Positions 16,594-24,992 of a DNA stretch of 64,000 nucleotides are shown piece after piece; the stretch's first letter is position 1, and every line of letters starts with the position of its first letter. The DNA lies in contig CANQLG010000008.1 of the NCBI GenBank assembly GCA_947624645.1, forward strand, positions 1 through 64,000, written 5' to 3'. Both the position numbers and the translations under genes were made by a program. The notes under the pieces are model-generated. The model did no database searches and was not told the origin of the DNA. It saw nothing but the letters and a program-made list of their open reading frames with translations. This stretch comes from Candidatus Gastranaerophilales bacterium (GTDB lineage: Bacteria > Cyanobacteriota > Vampirovibrionia > Gastranaerophilales > Gastranaerophilaceae).

Positions 16594-17795
16594 ATTATAC
16601 AGACGCAATAAACATTTTAACCTCGCAAAATAAATTCCGTATAAATTTAGGACTTGAAAGAATTCAATCCGTTATGAATTTTTTGGGGAATCCGCAGGAT
16701 AAAATAAAAATAATTCATATAGCAGGTACGAACGGAAAAGGTTCCGTATCAAGTATTTTAGCTAATATACTTATTTGTGCGGGATATAAAACGGGGCTTT
16801 ATACAAGTCCTCACCTTGTTGATTATACCGAAAGAATTAAAATTAATAATAATCAAATTTCAAAAGAAGATTTTGCATATTATATATCTCAAATTATCAA
16901 TCTAAATGAAGATTTAACGGAATTTGAGATTCTGAGCGCCTCTGCTTTCAAATATTTTTACGATAATAAAGTTGATATTGCGGTTATAGAAACAGGTTTG
17001 GGCGGAAGATTTGACGGTACAAATATCTGTAAAACTCCCGTTTTGGAAATAATTACGTCAATTTCCAAAGACCATACAGACAGGCTTGGCAATACTATTG
17101 AAGAAATTGCTTTTGAAAAAGCCGGAATAATAAAAGAAAATTCTGCCGTTATTTGTTCTAAAGACAATTTGGGGTTTGATGTTATAAAAAATGCTGCAAA
17201 AAAAACAAATTCACAATTAATCTGTGAGTTTAAGGATATAAAAACGGAATATGAAAACGGAGAAAATTTTGCAATAATTAACGGAAAGAAATACTCTTTT
17301 TCGCTTTTAGGTTTATATCAGCAAAAAAATCTTGCACTCGTTCTTGAAGCGGTTAAATATCTTAAAATTAATGATGAATCCCTAAAAGAGGGTTTAAAAA
17401 CCGTATTTTGGCCTGCCAGATTTGAATATATTAAAAATAAAAATCTTGTTATTGACGGTGCTCATAACCCTGACGGCGCTTTGGAGCTTAAAAAAAATCT
17501 TGAGTTCTATTTCAAAAATCAAAAAAGGATTTTCATTTATTCTTCTCTTGCGACAAAAGACTATAAAACCATTGCTAATACGCTTTTTAACTTGAATGAT
17601 GAAATTTATTTTTATGAATTTAATTATAAAAATGCATTGAATTTGGAAGAATATAAACGGAATTTACCTGATTTTAATGTTAAAAGATTTTCGCCCGAAG
17701 TCTTTAAAAAAGACTGCCTTAAAATCATAACCGGCAGTCTTTATATGATTGGAGATATTTATTCAAAGTATCCTACTTTAAGGGTACCGAAATAA
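16590..17795 (+). CDS. folC: Folylpolyglutamate/dihydrofolate synthase
   Basis: Mur-ligase-related enzyme that adds glutamate to folates (and glycosyl-free dihydropteroate in bifunctional members). The 401-residue chain carries the P-loop IAGTNGKGSVSS at about 45-56, GLYTSPHLVDYTERI, the ETGLGGRFDGTN motif, SKDHTDRLG and the late DGAHNPDGA. It is the last gene of the mur cluster, starting 4 bp inside murG (ATGA overlap). Its 3' end overlaps the convergent small heat-shock-like gene by 23 bp and contains that gene's apparent terminator. Confidence 0.93.
   Translation: MNYTDAINILTSQNKFRINLGLERIQSVMNFLGNPQDKIKIIHIAGTNGKGSVSSILANILICAGYKTGLYTSPHLVDYTERIKINNNQISKEDFAYYISQIINLNEDLTEFEILSASAFKYFYDNKVDIAVIETGLGGRFDGTNICKTPVLEIITSISKDHTDRLGNTIEEIAFEKAGIIKENSAVICSKDNLGFDVIKNAAKKTNSQLICEFKDIKTEYENGENFAIINGKKYSFSLLGLYQQKNLALVLEAVKYLKINDESLKEGLKTVFWPARFEYIKNKNLVIDGAHNPDGALELKKNLEFYFKNQKRIFIYSSLATKDYKTIANTLFNLNDEIYFYEFNYKNALNLEEYKRNLPDFNVKRFSPEVFKKDCLKIITGSLYMIGDIYSKYPTLRVPK
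17705..17742 (-). terminator. Rho-independent terminator embedded in folC
   Basis: A perfect 10-bp inverted repeat (AAAGACTGCC at 17709-17718 and GGCAGTCTTT at 17733-17742, 14-nt loop) is followed on the minus strand by a run of T. It lies about 30 bp past the stop of the minus-strand small heat-shock-like gene, yet inside the folC coding sequence. Confidence 0.65.
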
Positions 17796-18369
17796 CAAGA
17801 TGGTGCTTATCTTTCACTTTTGAAATATTAGCCGTATCCGCATTTTTCGGCAGAATAAAATCTTGAGAAAAACTTATATCGTTCTCAAAATCTTTATCTT
17901 TTACCTGAGAGCTGCCGAAAATAGTTAATTTCCTGCCGCTTATATTATAGTTAATTTTGTTTTCATCATCTTGAAAAGGTTTTAATCCTATAATAACGTT
18001 ATATTTATCATCATCAAAATCGGTTTTAATTTTTACCGAATTCATAAATAAATCGGGCAATTCAATCATAGGCGGATGTTTTAGTTTTTTCATTCTTTTA
18101 TCAAGATTGAAAGCATCATCAAAAGCTCTCATATCTTGTTTATACATTCTGTCAAAATCCTTAAACATCTGTTTTTCAAATGGTTTTGGATTAAAATGTT
18201 GTCTTTCCAATCGTTCTGCCATTTGGTCCATTACAAAATAAAATGCCAATAAACCGCCTAAAAATGCTGCCAATACCATTGCAAGACATTTTTTCCAACA
18301 GTGATTTTCAAAGCATATATGCTTGTTTTGTTCTGTATTTTGTGTATTTTCCTGATTATTTTCTTCCAT
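17773..18369 (-). CDS. Membrane-anchored small heat-shock-like protein
   Basis: About 198 residues from the ATG at 18369, which has AAGGGAG 6 nt upstream. The N-terminal ~25 residues are polar (Asn/Gln/Glu), followed by a single hydrophobic segment at about 28-47, a Met/Phe-rich linker, and a C-terminal domain (about 110-198) with the alpha-crystallin pattern: IIGLKPF, SGRKLTIFG, FSQDFILPKNAD and a final HHLVISVPLK. Soluble Hsp20 chaperones lack a membrane anchor, so this may guard the membrane or the exported side. Cysteines cluster before the anchor. No terminal IXI motif is seen. Confidence 0.7.
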   Translation of the reverse strand: MEENNQENTQNTEQNKHICFENHCWKKCLAMVLAAFLGGLLAFYFVMDQMAERLERQHFNPKPFEKQMFKDFDRMYKQDMRAFDDAFNLDKRMKKLKHPPMIELPDLFMNSVKIKTDFDDDKYNVIIGLKPFQDDENKINYNISGRKLTIFGSSQVKDKDFENDISFSQDFILPKNADTANISKVKDKHHLVISVPLK

Positions 18370-18438
18370 ATTGCTCCCTTTCTTTTTGCACATTTATTAT
18401 ATAATATACGTTTTATTTTTTACAATAATACTTTTTTC

Positions 18439-18747
18439 TTATTCGCCTATACAATTATTTAAGTATTCTATTGTATCAATTTTATTATCATACAGGAATT
18501 TAAGAAAATATAAATAATTAATATCATAAGAAGAAACTGTAACGTTTATTTCAAATCCGTCGGAACAAAAAGGTTCATAGTCATATATAACATAACTGTT
18601 GTATTTGCTTTTCCATTCTTTTTTATCAATCAGACAGTTATTTTCTAATGCGGTTTGTTCTAACCACGGAATAATATCTTTTGAAATGTTTTTAAATTCT
18701 AATCGGCTTCTTTGGTTCAGTCCGTTAATATATTTTTCAACCAGCAT
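18439..18747 (-). CDS. Hypothetical protein
   Basis: About 102 residues from the ATG at 18747 (MLVEKYINGLNQRSR), preceded by a GGGG stretch. The longer in-frame extension upstream looks non-coding. The protein is acidic, with many Tyr and Asn (YNSYVIYDYEP, SSYDINYLYFLKFLYDN). No membrane segment, signal peptide or known domain is visible. It lies alone between the small heat-shock-like gene and the HEAT-like gene. Confidence 0.55.
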   Translation of the reverse strand: MLVEKYINGLNQRSRLEFKNISKDIIPWLEQTALENNCLIDKKEWKSKYNSYVIYDYEPFCSDGFEINVTVSSYDINYLYFLKFLYDNKIDTIEYLNNCIGE

Positions 18748-19016
18748 CGTTCTACCCCGTAATAACCTATTTACACACTTCCATATCTCATACCAATTTA
18801 ACGTTATTAAAAAACAACTGTGTTCGGCGAGATATTTTAAGTTTAAATTTATTTTATAAAGAATTAAATATACCAAGGTATAATATATTAACTAAATATT
18901 TGGGCTATTTTTATAAATATTATAATTTAAAATCAAATGAAAAGTATTGTTTTTATTGAAGTTTAACCAAGTTATAAAGAATATATTAAAAAAACGGGAA
19001 TTTGAAAATTTTCGTT

Positions 19017-19022
19017 TATAAT
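19017..19022 (+). promoter_or_regulatory. -10 element of the HEAT-like gene
   Basis: A perfect TATAAT lies 29 nt before the ATG at 19052, with no clear -35 box. An AGAGG ribosome-binding site follows. Confidence 0.4.
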
Positions 19023-19051
19023 AAAATCGTAAACAAAAGAGGCATTTATTT

Positions 19052-19345
19052 ATGAATAACGTATTATTACCGATTAATGAATATTTGGATAAACTGGAAA
19101 CAGCCGATAACAATGTAAAAAATGAAATAGAAAACGAACTTGTAAATATAGGCAAAGATGCGGTTCCTTCTTTAGTTGATTCGCTTAGAATCGTAAAAGG
19201 TAAAACAAGAGGTATCGTTGCTATGGTACTTATCAGAATAGGCGAATCTTCCATTGATTACCTTAAGAAAGCAGCACAATCAAACAGTGATTTTGAATGG
19301 ATTGCAAATTATTTAATTACCGAAATTAAAGGTATTGCCGCTTAA
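19052..19345 (+). CDS. Small HEAT-repeat-like protein
   Basis: The 97-residue soluble protein consists of helix pairs. The segment NIGKDAVPSLVDSLRIVKGKTRGIVAMVLIRIGESSIDYLKKA has the HEAT-like spacing of hydrophobic residues with G(K/E)(D/S)(A/S) turns, as in phycocyanobilin-lyase-type or PBS-HEAT scaffolds. AGAGG precedes the ATG, and a strong terminator follows 15 bp after the stop, so it is a monocistronic unit. HEAT repeats usually bind other proteins; the partner is unknown. Confidence 0.65.
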   Translation: MNNVLLPINEYLDKLETADNNVKNEIENELVNIGKDAVPSLVDSLRIVKGKTRGIVAMVLIRIGESSIDYLKKAAQSNSDFEWIANYLITEIKGIAA

Positions 19346-19360
19346 TTAAAGGTTTATTTT

Positions 19361-19393
19361 AAAAAAGTCTGAGAATAACTCTCAGACTTTTTT
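19361..19393 (+). terminator. Strong Rho-independent terminator
   Basis: A perfect 14-bp inverted repeat (AAAAAAGTCTGAGA, loop ATAAC, TCTCAGACTTTTTT) directly follows the HEAT-like gene. Runs of A and T on both sides would make it work in both directions. Confidence 0.9.
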
Positions 19394-19422
19394 ACGTTTT
19401 TGTAAATTTAAATCTGTTTTTC

Positions 19423-19452
19423 TTGACTTCAATTTATTTCTTAATCTATCAT
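19423..19452 (+). promoter_or_regulatory. Candidate promoter of the LysM gene
   Basis: TTGACT (19423-19428), an 18-bp spacer and TATCAT (19447-19452) lie 30 nt before the ATG at 19483 and just after the preceding terminator. Confidence 0.5.
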
Positions 19453-19482
19453 GTAACTGTTAGGAAAAGGATTGGGATTTTT

Positions 19483-20058
19483 ATGAGAAATTCTTCGTTA
19501 TACAGGTCTAATATTTCAGGCGAAAAAATCGCTTATCTTTCTGAATTGAAAAGCCAAAAAGAATTTGAACAGGATGATAATACACCTAAAACATATAAAA
19601 GACCTGAAAAACAAAAAGAACTTGATCTTTTATGGCAAGCTTTTAAGATTAACCCGAAGGAAGATAAATCACCGGGGGTTTACCTTTTAACGGGGTTTAT
19701 CACAGGTGCATTATGTATTTTTATTATGAATGCCGTTATCAGTTTAAGTGCTAATACATCTCATGATAATTACAGCAGTGCTATTGACCAGCCTAAATAT
19801 GAAAAAAGAATTTCAAGAAAAAGTCAATTACAACAGGTAAAAGTTGTTCCCGAAGAACCTAAAGTAGTGCAGGAAAAAGAAGAAGTTCCCGCTGTTGAAA
19901 CTTATATTGTTTCCAGAGGCGACACTATGAGCAGTATTGTTAACAGATTCTACGGTAAATACGACAAAAATAAAATTGAAAAAATCAGAAAAGTTAACAA
20001 TCTCGCAACTGCAAGTAAATTATCTATCGGTCAAAAATTGATTATTCCTTTAGATTAA
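19483..20058 (+). CDS. Membrane-anchored LysM protein
   Basis: About 191 residues from the ATG at 19483, which has an AAAGGATTGGG ribosome-binding region. A cytoplasmic polar N-terminus of about 85 residues is followed by one hydrophobic segment (VYLLTGFITGALCIFIMNAV), a charged linker rich in Lys, Glu, Pro and Val, and a C-terminal LysM domain (ETYIVSRGDTMSSIVNRFYG ... SIGQKLIIPLD). LysM binds peptidoglycan GlcNAc, so this protein probably tethers membrane and wall. No catalytic domain is present. The stop overlaps convergent rsmD by 17 bp. Confidence 0.85.
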   Translation: MRNSSLYRSNISGEKIAYLSELKSQKEFEQDDNTPKTYKRPEKQKELDLLWQAFKINPKEDKSPGVYLLTGFITGALCIFIMNAVISLSANTSHDNYSSAIDQPKYEKRISRKSQLQQVKVVPEEPKVVQEKEEVPAVETYIVSRGDTMSSIVNRFYGKYDKNKIEKIRKVNNLATASKLSIGQKLIIPLD

Positions 20059-20590
20059 GGTAAGTTATTTGTTTGTTTCCGTATGTTTTGGCTTTAATTA
20101 GTTTATAGCCTTGTATATTTATATGTTTATCAATGGGATGTTCAAGTATTACTATGCCGTTGGGATTGAGTATTTTTATTTGGGAAATTAATTCTAATGA
20201 TTTTTCGTATAAATCAGATTCATAAGGCGGATCAATAAATATAACGTCCGCTTTTTTGTTAAGCTTGGGAAGATTTTTTAAAACGTCGCCAAAATATATT
20301 TCGGGTGCTAAGTTCAATGATAAAAAACTTTCTTTAATGGCAAGCGCAGTTTTTTTATCTTTTTCAAACATTATGGAACGGAATCCTCTTGATTCAGCTT
20401 CAAGTGCCATTATTCCGCTGCCTGAAAACATATCTATAAATGTCTTTCCGTCTGTTTCTGTCATTGCATAAAGGGTGTTAAATATTCCCTGACGTGTTTT
20501 TGACAGTGTCGGTTTTATGTTTTCATATTCTGCCGTTTTTACTTTTCTTGAATTAAATTTTCCGCCTGTTATTTGCATTTTATAGCTCAA
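20042..20590 (-). CDS. rsmD: 16S rRNA guanine-966 N2-methyltransferase
   Basis: SAM-dependent methyltransferase modifying G966 of 16S rRNA during 30S assembly. The 182-residue length fits. It has the RsmD start (ITGGKFNSRKVKT), RPT-like KPTLSKTRQGIFNTL, the SAM loop DMFSGSGIMALEAESRG, and the catalytic DPPYES motif. The gene overlaps the upstream secreted-protein gene by 11 bp, suggesting coupled translation. It belongs to a run of minus-strand genes from 24955 down to here. Confidence 0.93.
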   Translation of the reverse strand: MSYKMQITGGKFNSRKVKTAEYENIKPTLSKTRQGIFNTLYAMTETDGKTFIDMFSGSGIMALEAESRGFRSIMFEKDKKTALAIKESFLSLNLAPEIYFGDVLKNLPKLNKKADVIFIDPPYESDLYEKSLELISQIKILNPNGIVILEHPIDKHINIQGYKLIKAKTYGNKQITYLNLKE

Positions 20591-21104
20591 TCAGATTGTT
20601 AGGCTTATTTTCACCTTGCGGCTCATATAATTTTATTTGACCCAATATATTTGACCATTGTGAAAACATATTTTGTGAATAATGGGGCATTTTATTCATA
20701 TATATTGCAACAACTACACCTTCTTTTCCTTGAAATGCTCTTTGGATTGAACAGGTGTTTTTTTGTTCACTGCACCATGTAACCATTGCGTTATCTAAGT
20801 CCTTTTTGATATATTGCGGATAAATATCAGTAAAATTGGTTTTGTCTTTTCCGAGTTGTTTTTGTAATATTGCAATTGGTGAAATATCTGCATTTTTTAG
20901 AATTCTTTCATAAAATATAAGCATTTCAGTATAATTTTCACTGCTTTGATTTATCGGAACATAGCATTGTTTTGCGGCAACTCCGTCGGGACTTTGCACT
21001 TTATGCCAGCCGGAATTGGGAAAATCAAACTGCAATATATCTTTTGCACAGCTTGCGTTTTGGATTATTATTAATCCCATTAAAATTAAAAAAATTTTTT
21101 TCAT
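20580..21104 (-). CDS. Secreted hypothetical protein
   Basis: About 174 residues from the ATG at 21104, which overlaps the upstream stop by one base (TAATG) and has GGGAG upstream. The N-terminus MKKIFLILMGLIIIQNASCA is a signal peptide, ending in a cysteine-containing ASC-A site that could be cleaved by signal peptidase I; it is not a clear lipobox. The mature part is mixed alpha/beta with Cys in KQCYVP, TWCSEQKN and TCSIQ, so disulphides are possible. No known domain is recognised. Confidence 0.7.
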   Translation of the reverse strand: MKKIFLILMGLIIIQNASCAKDILQFDFPNSGWHKVQSPDGVAAKQCYVPINQSSENYTEMLIFYERILKNADISPIAILQKQLGKDKTNFTDIYPQYIKKDLDNAMVTWCSEQKNTCSIQRAFQGKEGVVVAIYMNKMPHYSQNMFSQWSNILGQIKLYEPQGENKPNNLIEL

Positions 21105-21838
21105 TATATTAACTCCCATGCCGGTTTTTCAACAGCGGCAAATACTTCAACGTCTTCATTTTTCAATAAATTTTCAAAAATTTCCACAACAATTTTTTCG
21201 CTGTGAAAATGGCCTAAATCAATGATTGTCATTTTATTTGCATTAAGTGCTTGATGGTGTTTTAAATCGCCTGTTATAAATACATCAATTCCGATTTTTT
21301 CCAAATCCTGAATATACTCAGCTCCCGAGCCTGAGCAAAAAGCTATTGAACGATATGTTTTTCGTTTGCTGTTTACTACTCTGACACTTGGCAGACTAAA
21401 TATTGTTTTTAGTGTTGATATTAATTTGGAAAAATTTTCTTCTTTCCTGAATTGTTTATACTTTATAAATTCAAATGCCGTATCTAAATCTTTAAATCCG
21501 CATTTTTCCGCTAAATATTCACTTACTCCGCCTTGGGCTATATCCAGATTTGTATGTGCAGAGTATATTTGTATATTATTTTGGATGGCTTTTATTATGT
21601 ATGGCGAGTGTATTGATTTTATTGATGTAAAAAATACAGGGTGATGAGATAATATCAAATCACACTTTTTATCTATTGCTTCATCTACTGTTGACGGAGT
21701 TACATCCAAGGCTACAAGTATTTTTTTTGTATCTTCTATACCCAAATTTATCTGCCATCCCGAATTATCCCATGCCTGCATTGTGGTTAACGGGGCAAAT
21801 TCTTCTATTCGTTTTATTATTTTATTTACTTTTTCCAT
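21104..21838 (-). CDS. Nif3-like dinuclear metal-centre protein (DUF34/YbgI)
   Basis: Member of the widely conserved Nif3/YqfO/YbgI family, which forms toroidal hexamers with a dinuclear metal site; its biochemical role is unsettled despite labels such as GTP cyclohydrolase type 2. At 244 residues it is the short form lacking the inserted PII-like domain. Metal-ligand regions are visible: AWDNSGWQI, LSHHPVFF, SAHTNLDIA, and a late DLGHFHSEK. It sits between coaBC and a secreted protein, with 17 bp overlap with coaBC. Confidence 0.9.
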   Translation of the reverse strand: MEKVNKIIKRIEEFAPLTTMQAWDNSGWQINLGIEDTKKILVALDVTPSTVDEAIDKKCDLILSHHPVFFTSIKSIHSPYIIKAIQNNIQIYSAHTNLDIAQGGVSEYLAEKCGFKDLDTAFEFIKYKQFRKEENFSKLISTLKTIFSLPSVRVVNSKRKTYRSIAFCSGSGAEYIQDLEKIGIDVFITGDLKHHQALNANKMTIIDLGHFHSEKIVVEIFENLLKNEDVEVFAAVEKPAWELI

Positions 21839-23006
21839 ATATTTTTCCCAAAATTTCTTCCGCTAAAGTATATTTATCTGTTTTTTCAAGATGCATAATA
21901 TTATGTTCTTTATCTATTATATATAATTCATTGTAATTTGACTCAAAACCGATATCTTTTTTTGAAATATCGTTAGCGCAAATATAGTCGCAGCCTTTTT
22001 TCGTTATCTTAATTTTTGCGTTTTCCACTATGTTTTCGCTTTCTGCACAAAAACCTGCTACAATTTGATTATCTTTTTTTATTTTACACATTTCTTTTAA
22101 TATGTCAGGATTTTCTATTAATTCAATTTTTAAGGGATTACCATCTTTTTTAATTTTTTGTTCGCTTTTATTTTTTACTTTATAATCACTCACGGCAGCA
22201 GCCATAATCAATGAATCTGCACTGCAAAATTCTTGTTTTACTGCTTCATACATTTCATCCGCCGTTTTTACATTTATAACTTTATATTGTTTTTTAGCCT
22301 CAACGGTAGAGATTAAAACAACTTCCGCTCCCATTGAATACGCATTATCCGCAAGAGCTATCCCCATTTTTCCCGAGCTGTAATTACCTATATATCTTAC
22401 GGCATCAATATCTTCTTTTGTTCCGCCTGCTGTTATTACTATTTTTTTACCTTTTAAAATTTGTTCGGGGATTAAACACTCTTTAACTTTTTTAAAAATA
22501 ATATTTATATCGGCAAGTCGGCCTTTGCCTTCCGTTCCGCATGCTAAAAACCCTGTTTCGGGTTCAATTATTTTAACTCCTCTTGTTTTTAATGTATTAA
22601 GATTATTTTGTACGGCGGGATTTTCCCACATATTAGTATTCATACAAGGTGCTATTATGATTTGTTTTTTAAAGGCACAAAATGTTGCGGTTAACAAATT
22701 ATCACAAATTCCGAGAGCTGTTTTGGCTATTGTATTTGCACTTATAGGTGCTATTAAAAATATATCCGCTTCATTAACTAAGGCAATATGTTCGGGTTTA
22801 TATTCTTTTATATTAAACATTTCAGTGTCAACACTATTTTGGCTTAATGTTTCTAAGGTAGTTTTTGTTACAAATTCCAACGCATTAGGAGTTACTACAA
22901 CTTTTACGTTTGCATTATTTTTTTTAAACAATCTGATAAGCTCGCATATTTTATATGCAGCAATTGCTCCCGTTATTCCTATCAGTATCGTTTTACCTTT
23001 GAACAT
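21822..23006 (-). CDS. coaBC: Bifunctional phosphopantothenoylcysteine synthetase/decarboxylase
   Basis: Two consecutive steps of coenzyme A synthesis: ligation of cysteine to 4'-phosphopantothenate, then FMN-dependent decarboxylation. I place the start at 23006 (MFKGKTILIGITGAIAAYK), matching family N-termini and avoiding overlap with gmk; a start at 23027 is also open. The CoaC part has LIAPISANTIAK, CMNTNMWENPAV and FLACGTEGKGRL. The CoaB part begins at VITAGGTKEDIDAVRYIGNYSSGKMG and includes MAAAVSDY and GFCAES. Pathway partner coaD is at 59187. Confidence 0.94.
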   Translation of the reverse strand: MFKGKTILIGITGAIAAYKICELIRLFKKNNANVKVVVTPNALEFVTKTTLETLSQNSVDTEMFNIKEYKPEHIALVNEADIFLIAPISANTIAKTALGICDNLLTATFCAFKKQIIIAPCMNTNMWENPAVQNNLNTLKTRGVKIIEPETGFLACGTEGKGRLADINIIFKKVKECLIPEQILKGKKIVITAGGTKEDIDAVRYIGNYSSGKMGIALADNAYSMGAEVVLISTVEAKKQYKVINVKTADEMYEAVKQEFCSADSLIMAAAVSDYKVKNKSEQKIKKDGNPLKIELIENPDILKEMCKIKKDNQIVAGFCAESENIVENAKIKITKKGCDYICANDISKKDIGFESNYNELYIIDKEHNIMHLEKTDKYTLAEEILGKIYGKSK

Positions 23007-23010
23007 ATTA

Positions 23011-23565
23011 TTATTTTCCTGTGTCATATATTTCTTGAAGCTGTTTTAGTGCTTCATCTATATTATCATTTATAATTTTATGGTCAAAAGATTTACCGGC
23101 TTCAATCTCACGAGCTGCTTCATTCAGTCTGCGTTTGATTGTTTCTTCATCTTCAGTGTGTCTGCCTCTTAGTCTTTGTTCCAAAACTTCTATCGAAGGA
23201 GGCATTATAAATATTGATACAGCCTCATTCATTTTGTCTTTTACCTGTTTTGCGCCTTGTACTTCTATTTCAAGTATTAAATCAATGCCTTTAGCTAAAG
23301 TTTTTTCAACAAAACTTTTGCGTGTTCCGTAATAATTTCCGCTGAATCTTGCCCATTCCAAAAAATCATTATTTTTTATTTCTTGTTCAAATTCTTCTTC
23401 CGTAACAAAAAAATAGCTTACTCCGTCTGTTTCTCCCGTGCGTGGCTGTCTTGTTGTTGCAGATATTGAAAGCTTTACGTCGGGATTTTTTTCCAAGAAC
23501 AACTTTAATATTGTTCCTTTGCCCACGCCGGAGCATCCGGCTATTATAAATAATCGACCCCTCAT
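23011..23565 (-). CDS. gmk: Guanylate kinase
   Basis: Phosphorylates GMP to GDP with ATP, essential for guanine nucleotide and (p)ppGpp pools. The length is 184 residues. The P-loop GCSGVGKGT is at about 10-18, the GMP-binding SATTRQPRTGETDGVSYFF follows, with LEWARFSGNYYGT and the lid region RLRGRHTEDEETIKRRL. It lies 1 nt after rseP and just before coaBC on the minus strand. In many bacteria gmk neighbours rpoZ and coaBC; no rpoZ is visible here. Confidence 0.95.
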   Translation of the reverse strand: MRGRLFIIAGCSGVGKGTILKLFLEKNPDVKLSISATTRQPRTGETDGVSYFFVTEEEFEQEIKNNDFLEWARFSGNYYGTRKSFVEKTLAKGIDLILEIEVQGAKQVKDKMNEAVSIFIMPPSIEVLEQRLRGRHTEDEETIKRRLNEAAREIEAGKSFDHKIINDNIDEALKQLQEIYDTGK

Positions 23566-23566
23566 T

Positions 23567-24955
23567 TTATATTTTACCTATTACCCATGCATGTATATCA
23601 TTATATACAATAAGTATCATCAATGCTATCAAAAGATAGAAGAAAAAGTTACTTACTTTTTCGACAAAATCTTTGCTGACAGGTTTTCCCGTAACTTTTT
23701 CGATAATTAAAAAGAATAAATGTCCGCCGTCAAGCGCAGGAATAGGCAATATATTGATTAGTGCCAAATTTAAAGATATCATAGCCGTCAATAATAAACC
23801 TTGAAAAATACCTTTATAGGCTATAATTTCCGTTCCGATTTTGGTAATTGCTATAATACCGTTCATTTCACTTACGGGAATTTTGCCCGTAAACAGTTTA
23901 CCTAATGTATATACCATAAAACCTATATTATAGTTTACATAATGATAAGTTGCGGGGATTAATTTTTTTAAATCCGATGTATCTGTATATTTTTCACTAT
24001 AACTCTGTTCAATCCCCATTTTACCTTCTTTATCAGGATATGCGGGTTTTAACTCTATTTGCTCATTATTTCTCAATACAACTATGGATACAGGTTTTTT
24101 AGTATCTGATATTGCGGCTGCAATATCAATTAAAAGTGCATCATTTTCAAGCGTATAGGTTTTTTGATAGTTAATTTTATTTCTCAAATCTTTTTGGAAT
24201 CCCGACAGTTCCGTTTCATTTGAATTATATTTTTCAAGCCCTATTATGTTATCAAAAGTTAAATTAACGCTTTTTTCATCTTCAAAATCGGGTAATTTTA
24301 TTGTTGTGCCTGATTTTATTGGTTGAGTATCGCTTAATGCAGGATTTAGTTTCTTAAGTTCAACCAATTTAGAATCAATAATATTCTGATTTGCAAATCC
24401 GTCAAATTCTTTTGAAAGTGTGAAAAATTTATTAATTGCAATAGGATAATCAACTTTTGTTCCGTTAATTGAATAAATAATATCACCTTTTTTTAATCCT
24501 GATTGAAGTATTGATTCAACAGCCGAAGGTGCAAATTTTTCAAATTTAACTGTAAACTTGTTATCGGGTAAATGTTTCCAAATTAATCCCGTAAAAAATA
24601 TTAAAATGTAAGCTAAAATTATATTGCAAATTACACCGGCGGATATTACTATCGACCTTTGTCCCACTGTTTTATTAGAATAACGCATCGGCGAATCTTT
24701 GGGCAGGTCGCAATCTTCTTCATCGTCAGGAAAAGAAACGTATCCTCCAAGCAAGAATGCGTGAATTAATATTTCTGTATCACCTATTTTTTTTGAAAAT
24801 AAGGTAGGCCCTATCGGCAGACCGAATCCGAATTTATCCACTCTTATTCCCACCAGCCTTGCTGCCGCAAAGTGTCCCGCTTCATGCACCAGTATCAATA
24901 AACTTATCAATAATATCATTATTATTGAGCTTGAAAACATATGTATAAAATTCAT
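23567..24955 (-). CDS. rseP: RIP-type zinc metalloprotease RseP/RasP
   Basis: Site-2 intramembrane protease that cleaves single-span membrane proteins such as anti-sigma factors or signal-peptide remnants. Zinc ligands are HEAGH (His24, Glu25, His28) in the first membrane segment, and the third ligand lies in the late NILPIPALDGGHLFF motif. The 462-residue chain is longer than minimal homologues because of a large extracytoplasmic region with a PDZ domain (SGLKKGDIIYSINGTKV) and an extended insert. No sigma/anti-sigma pair is nearby, so its substrate is unknown. Confidence 0.93.
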   Translation of the reverse strand: MNFIHMFSSSIIMILLISLLILVHEAGHFAAARLVGIRVDKFGFGLPIGPTLFSKKIGDTEILIHAFLLGGYVSFPDDEEDCDLPKDSPMRYSNKTVGQRSIVISAGVICNIILAYILIFFTGLIWKHLPDNKFTVKFEKFAPSAVESILQSGLKKGDIIYSINGTKVDYPIAINKFFTLSKEFDGFANQNIIDSKLVELKKLNPALSDTQPIKSGTTIKLPDFEDEKSVNLTFDNIIGLEKYNSNETELSGFQKDLRNKINYQKTYTLENDALLIDIAAAISDTKKPVSIVVLRNNEQIELKPAYPDKEGKMGIEQSYSEKYTDTSDLKKLIPATYHYVNYNIGFMVYTLGKLFTGKIPVSEMNGIIAITKIGTEIIAYKGIFQGLLLTAMISLNLALINILPIPALDGGHLFFLIIEKVTGKPVSKDFVEKVSNFFFYLLIALMILIVYNDIHAWVIGKI

Positions 24956-24977
24956 TTTATTCTTCTCTTTTATCTAT

Positions 24978-24983
24978 TATAAT
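24978..24983 (+). promoter_or_regulatory. -10 element directly before comF-like start
   Basis: TATAAT ends 9 nt before the ATG at 24993 and no ribosome-binding site lies between, so transcription would begin within a few bases of the start codon. A -35 box is not evident. Confidence 0.45.
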
Positions 24984-24992
24984 TTGTATTAT

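Noticed and set aside
22525-23049. 174-residue open frame antisense to coaBC
   Set aside because: Hydrophobic shadow of a gene with clear family motifs; no homology-like features of its own.
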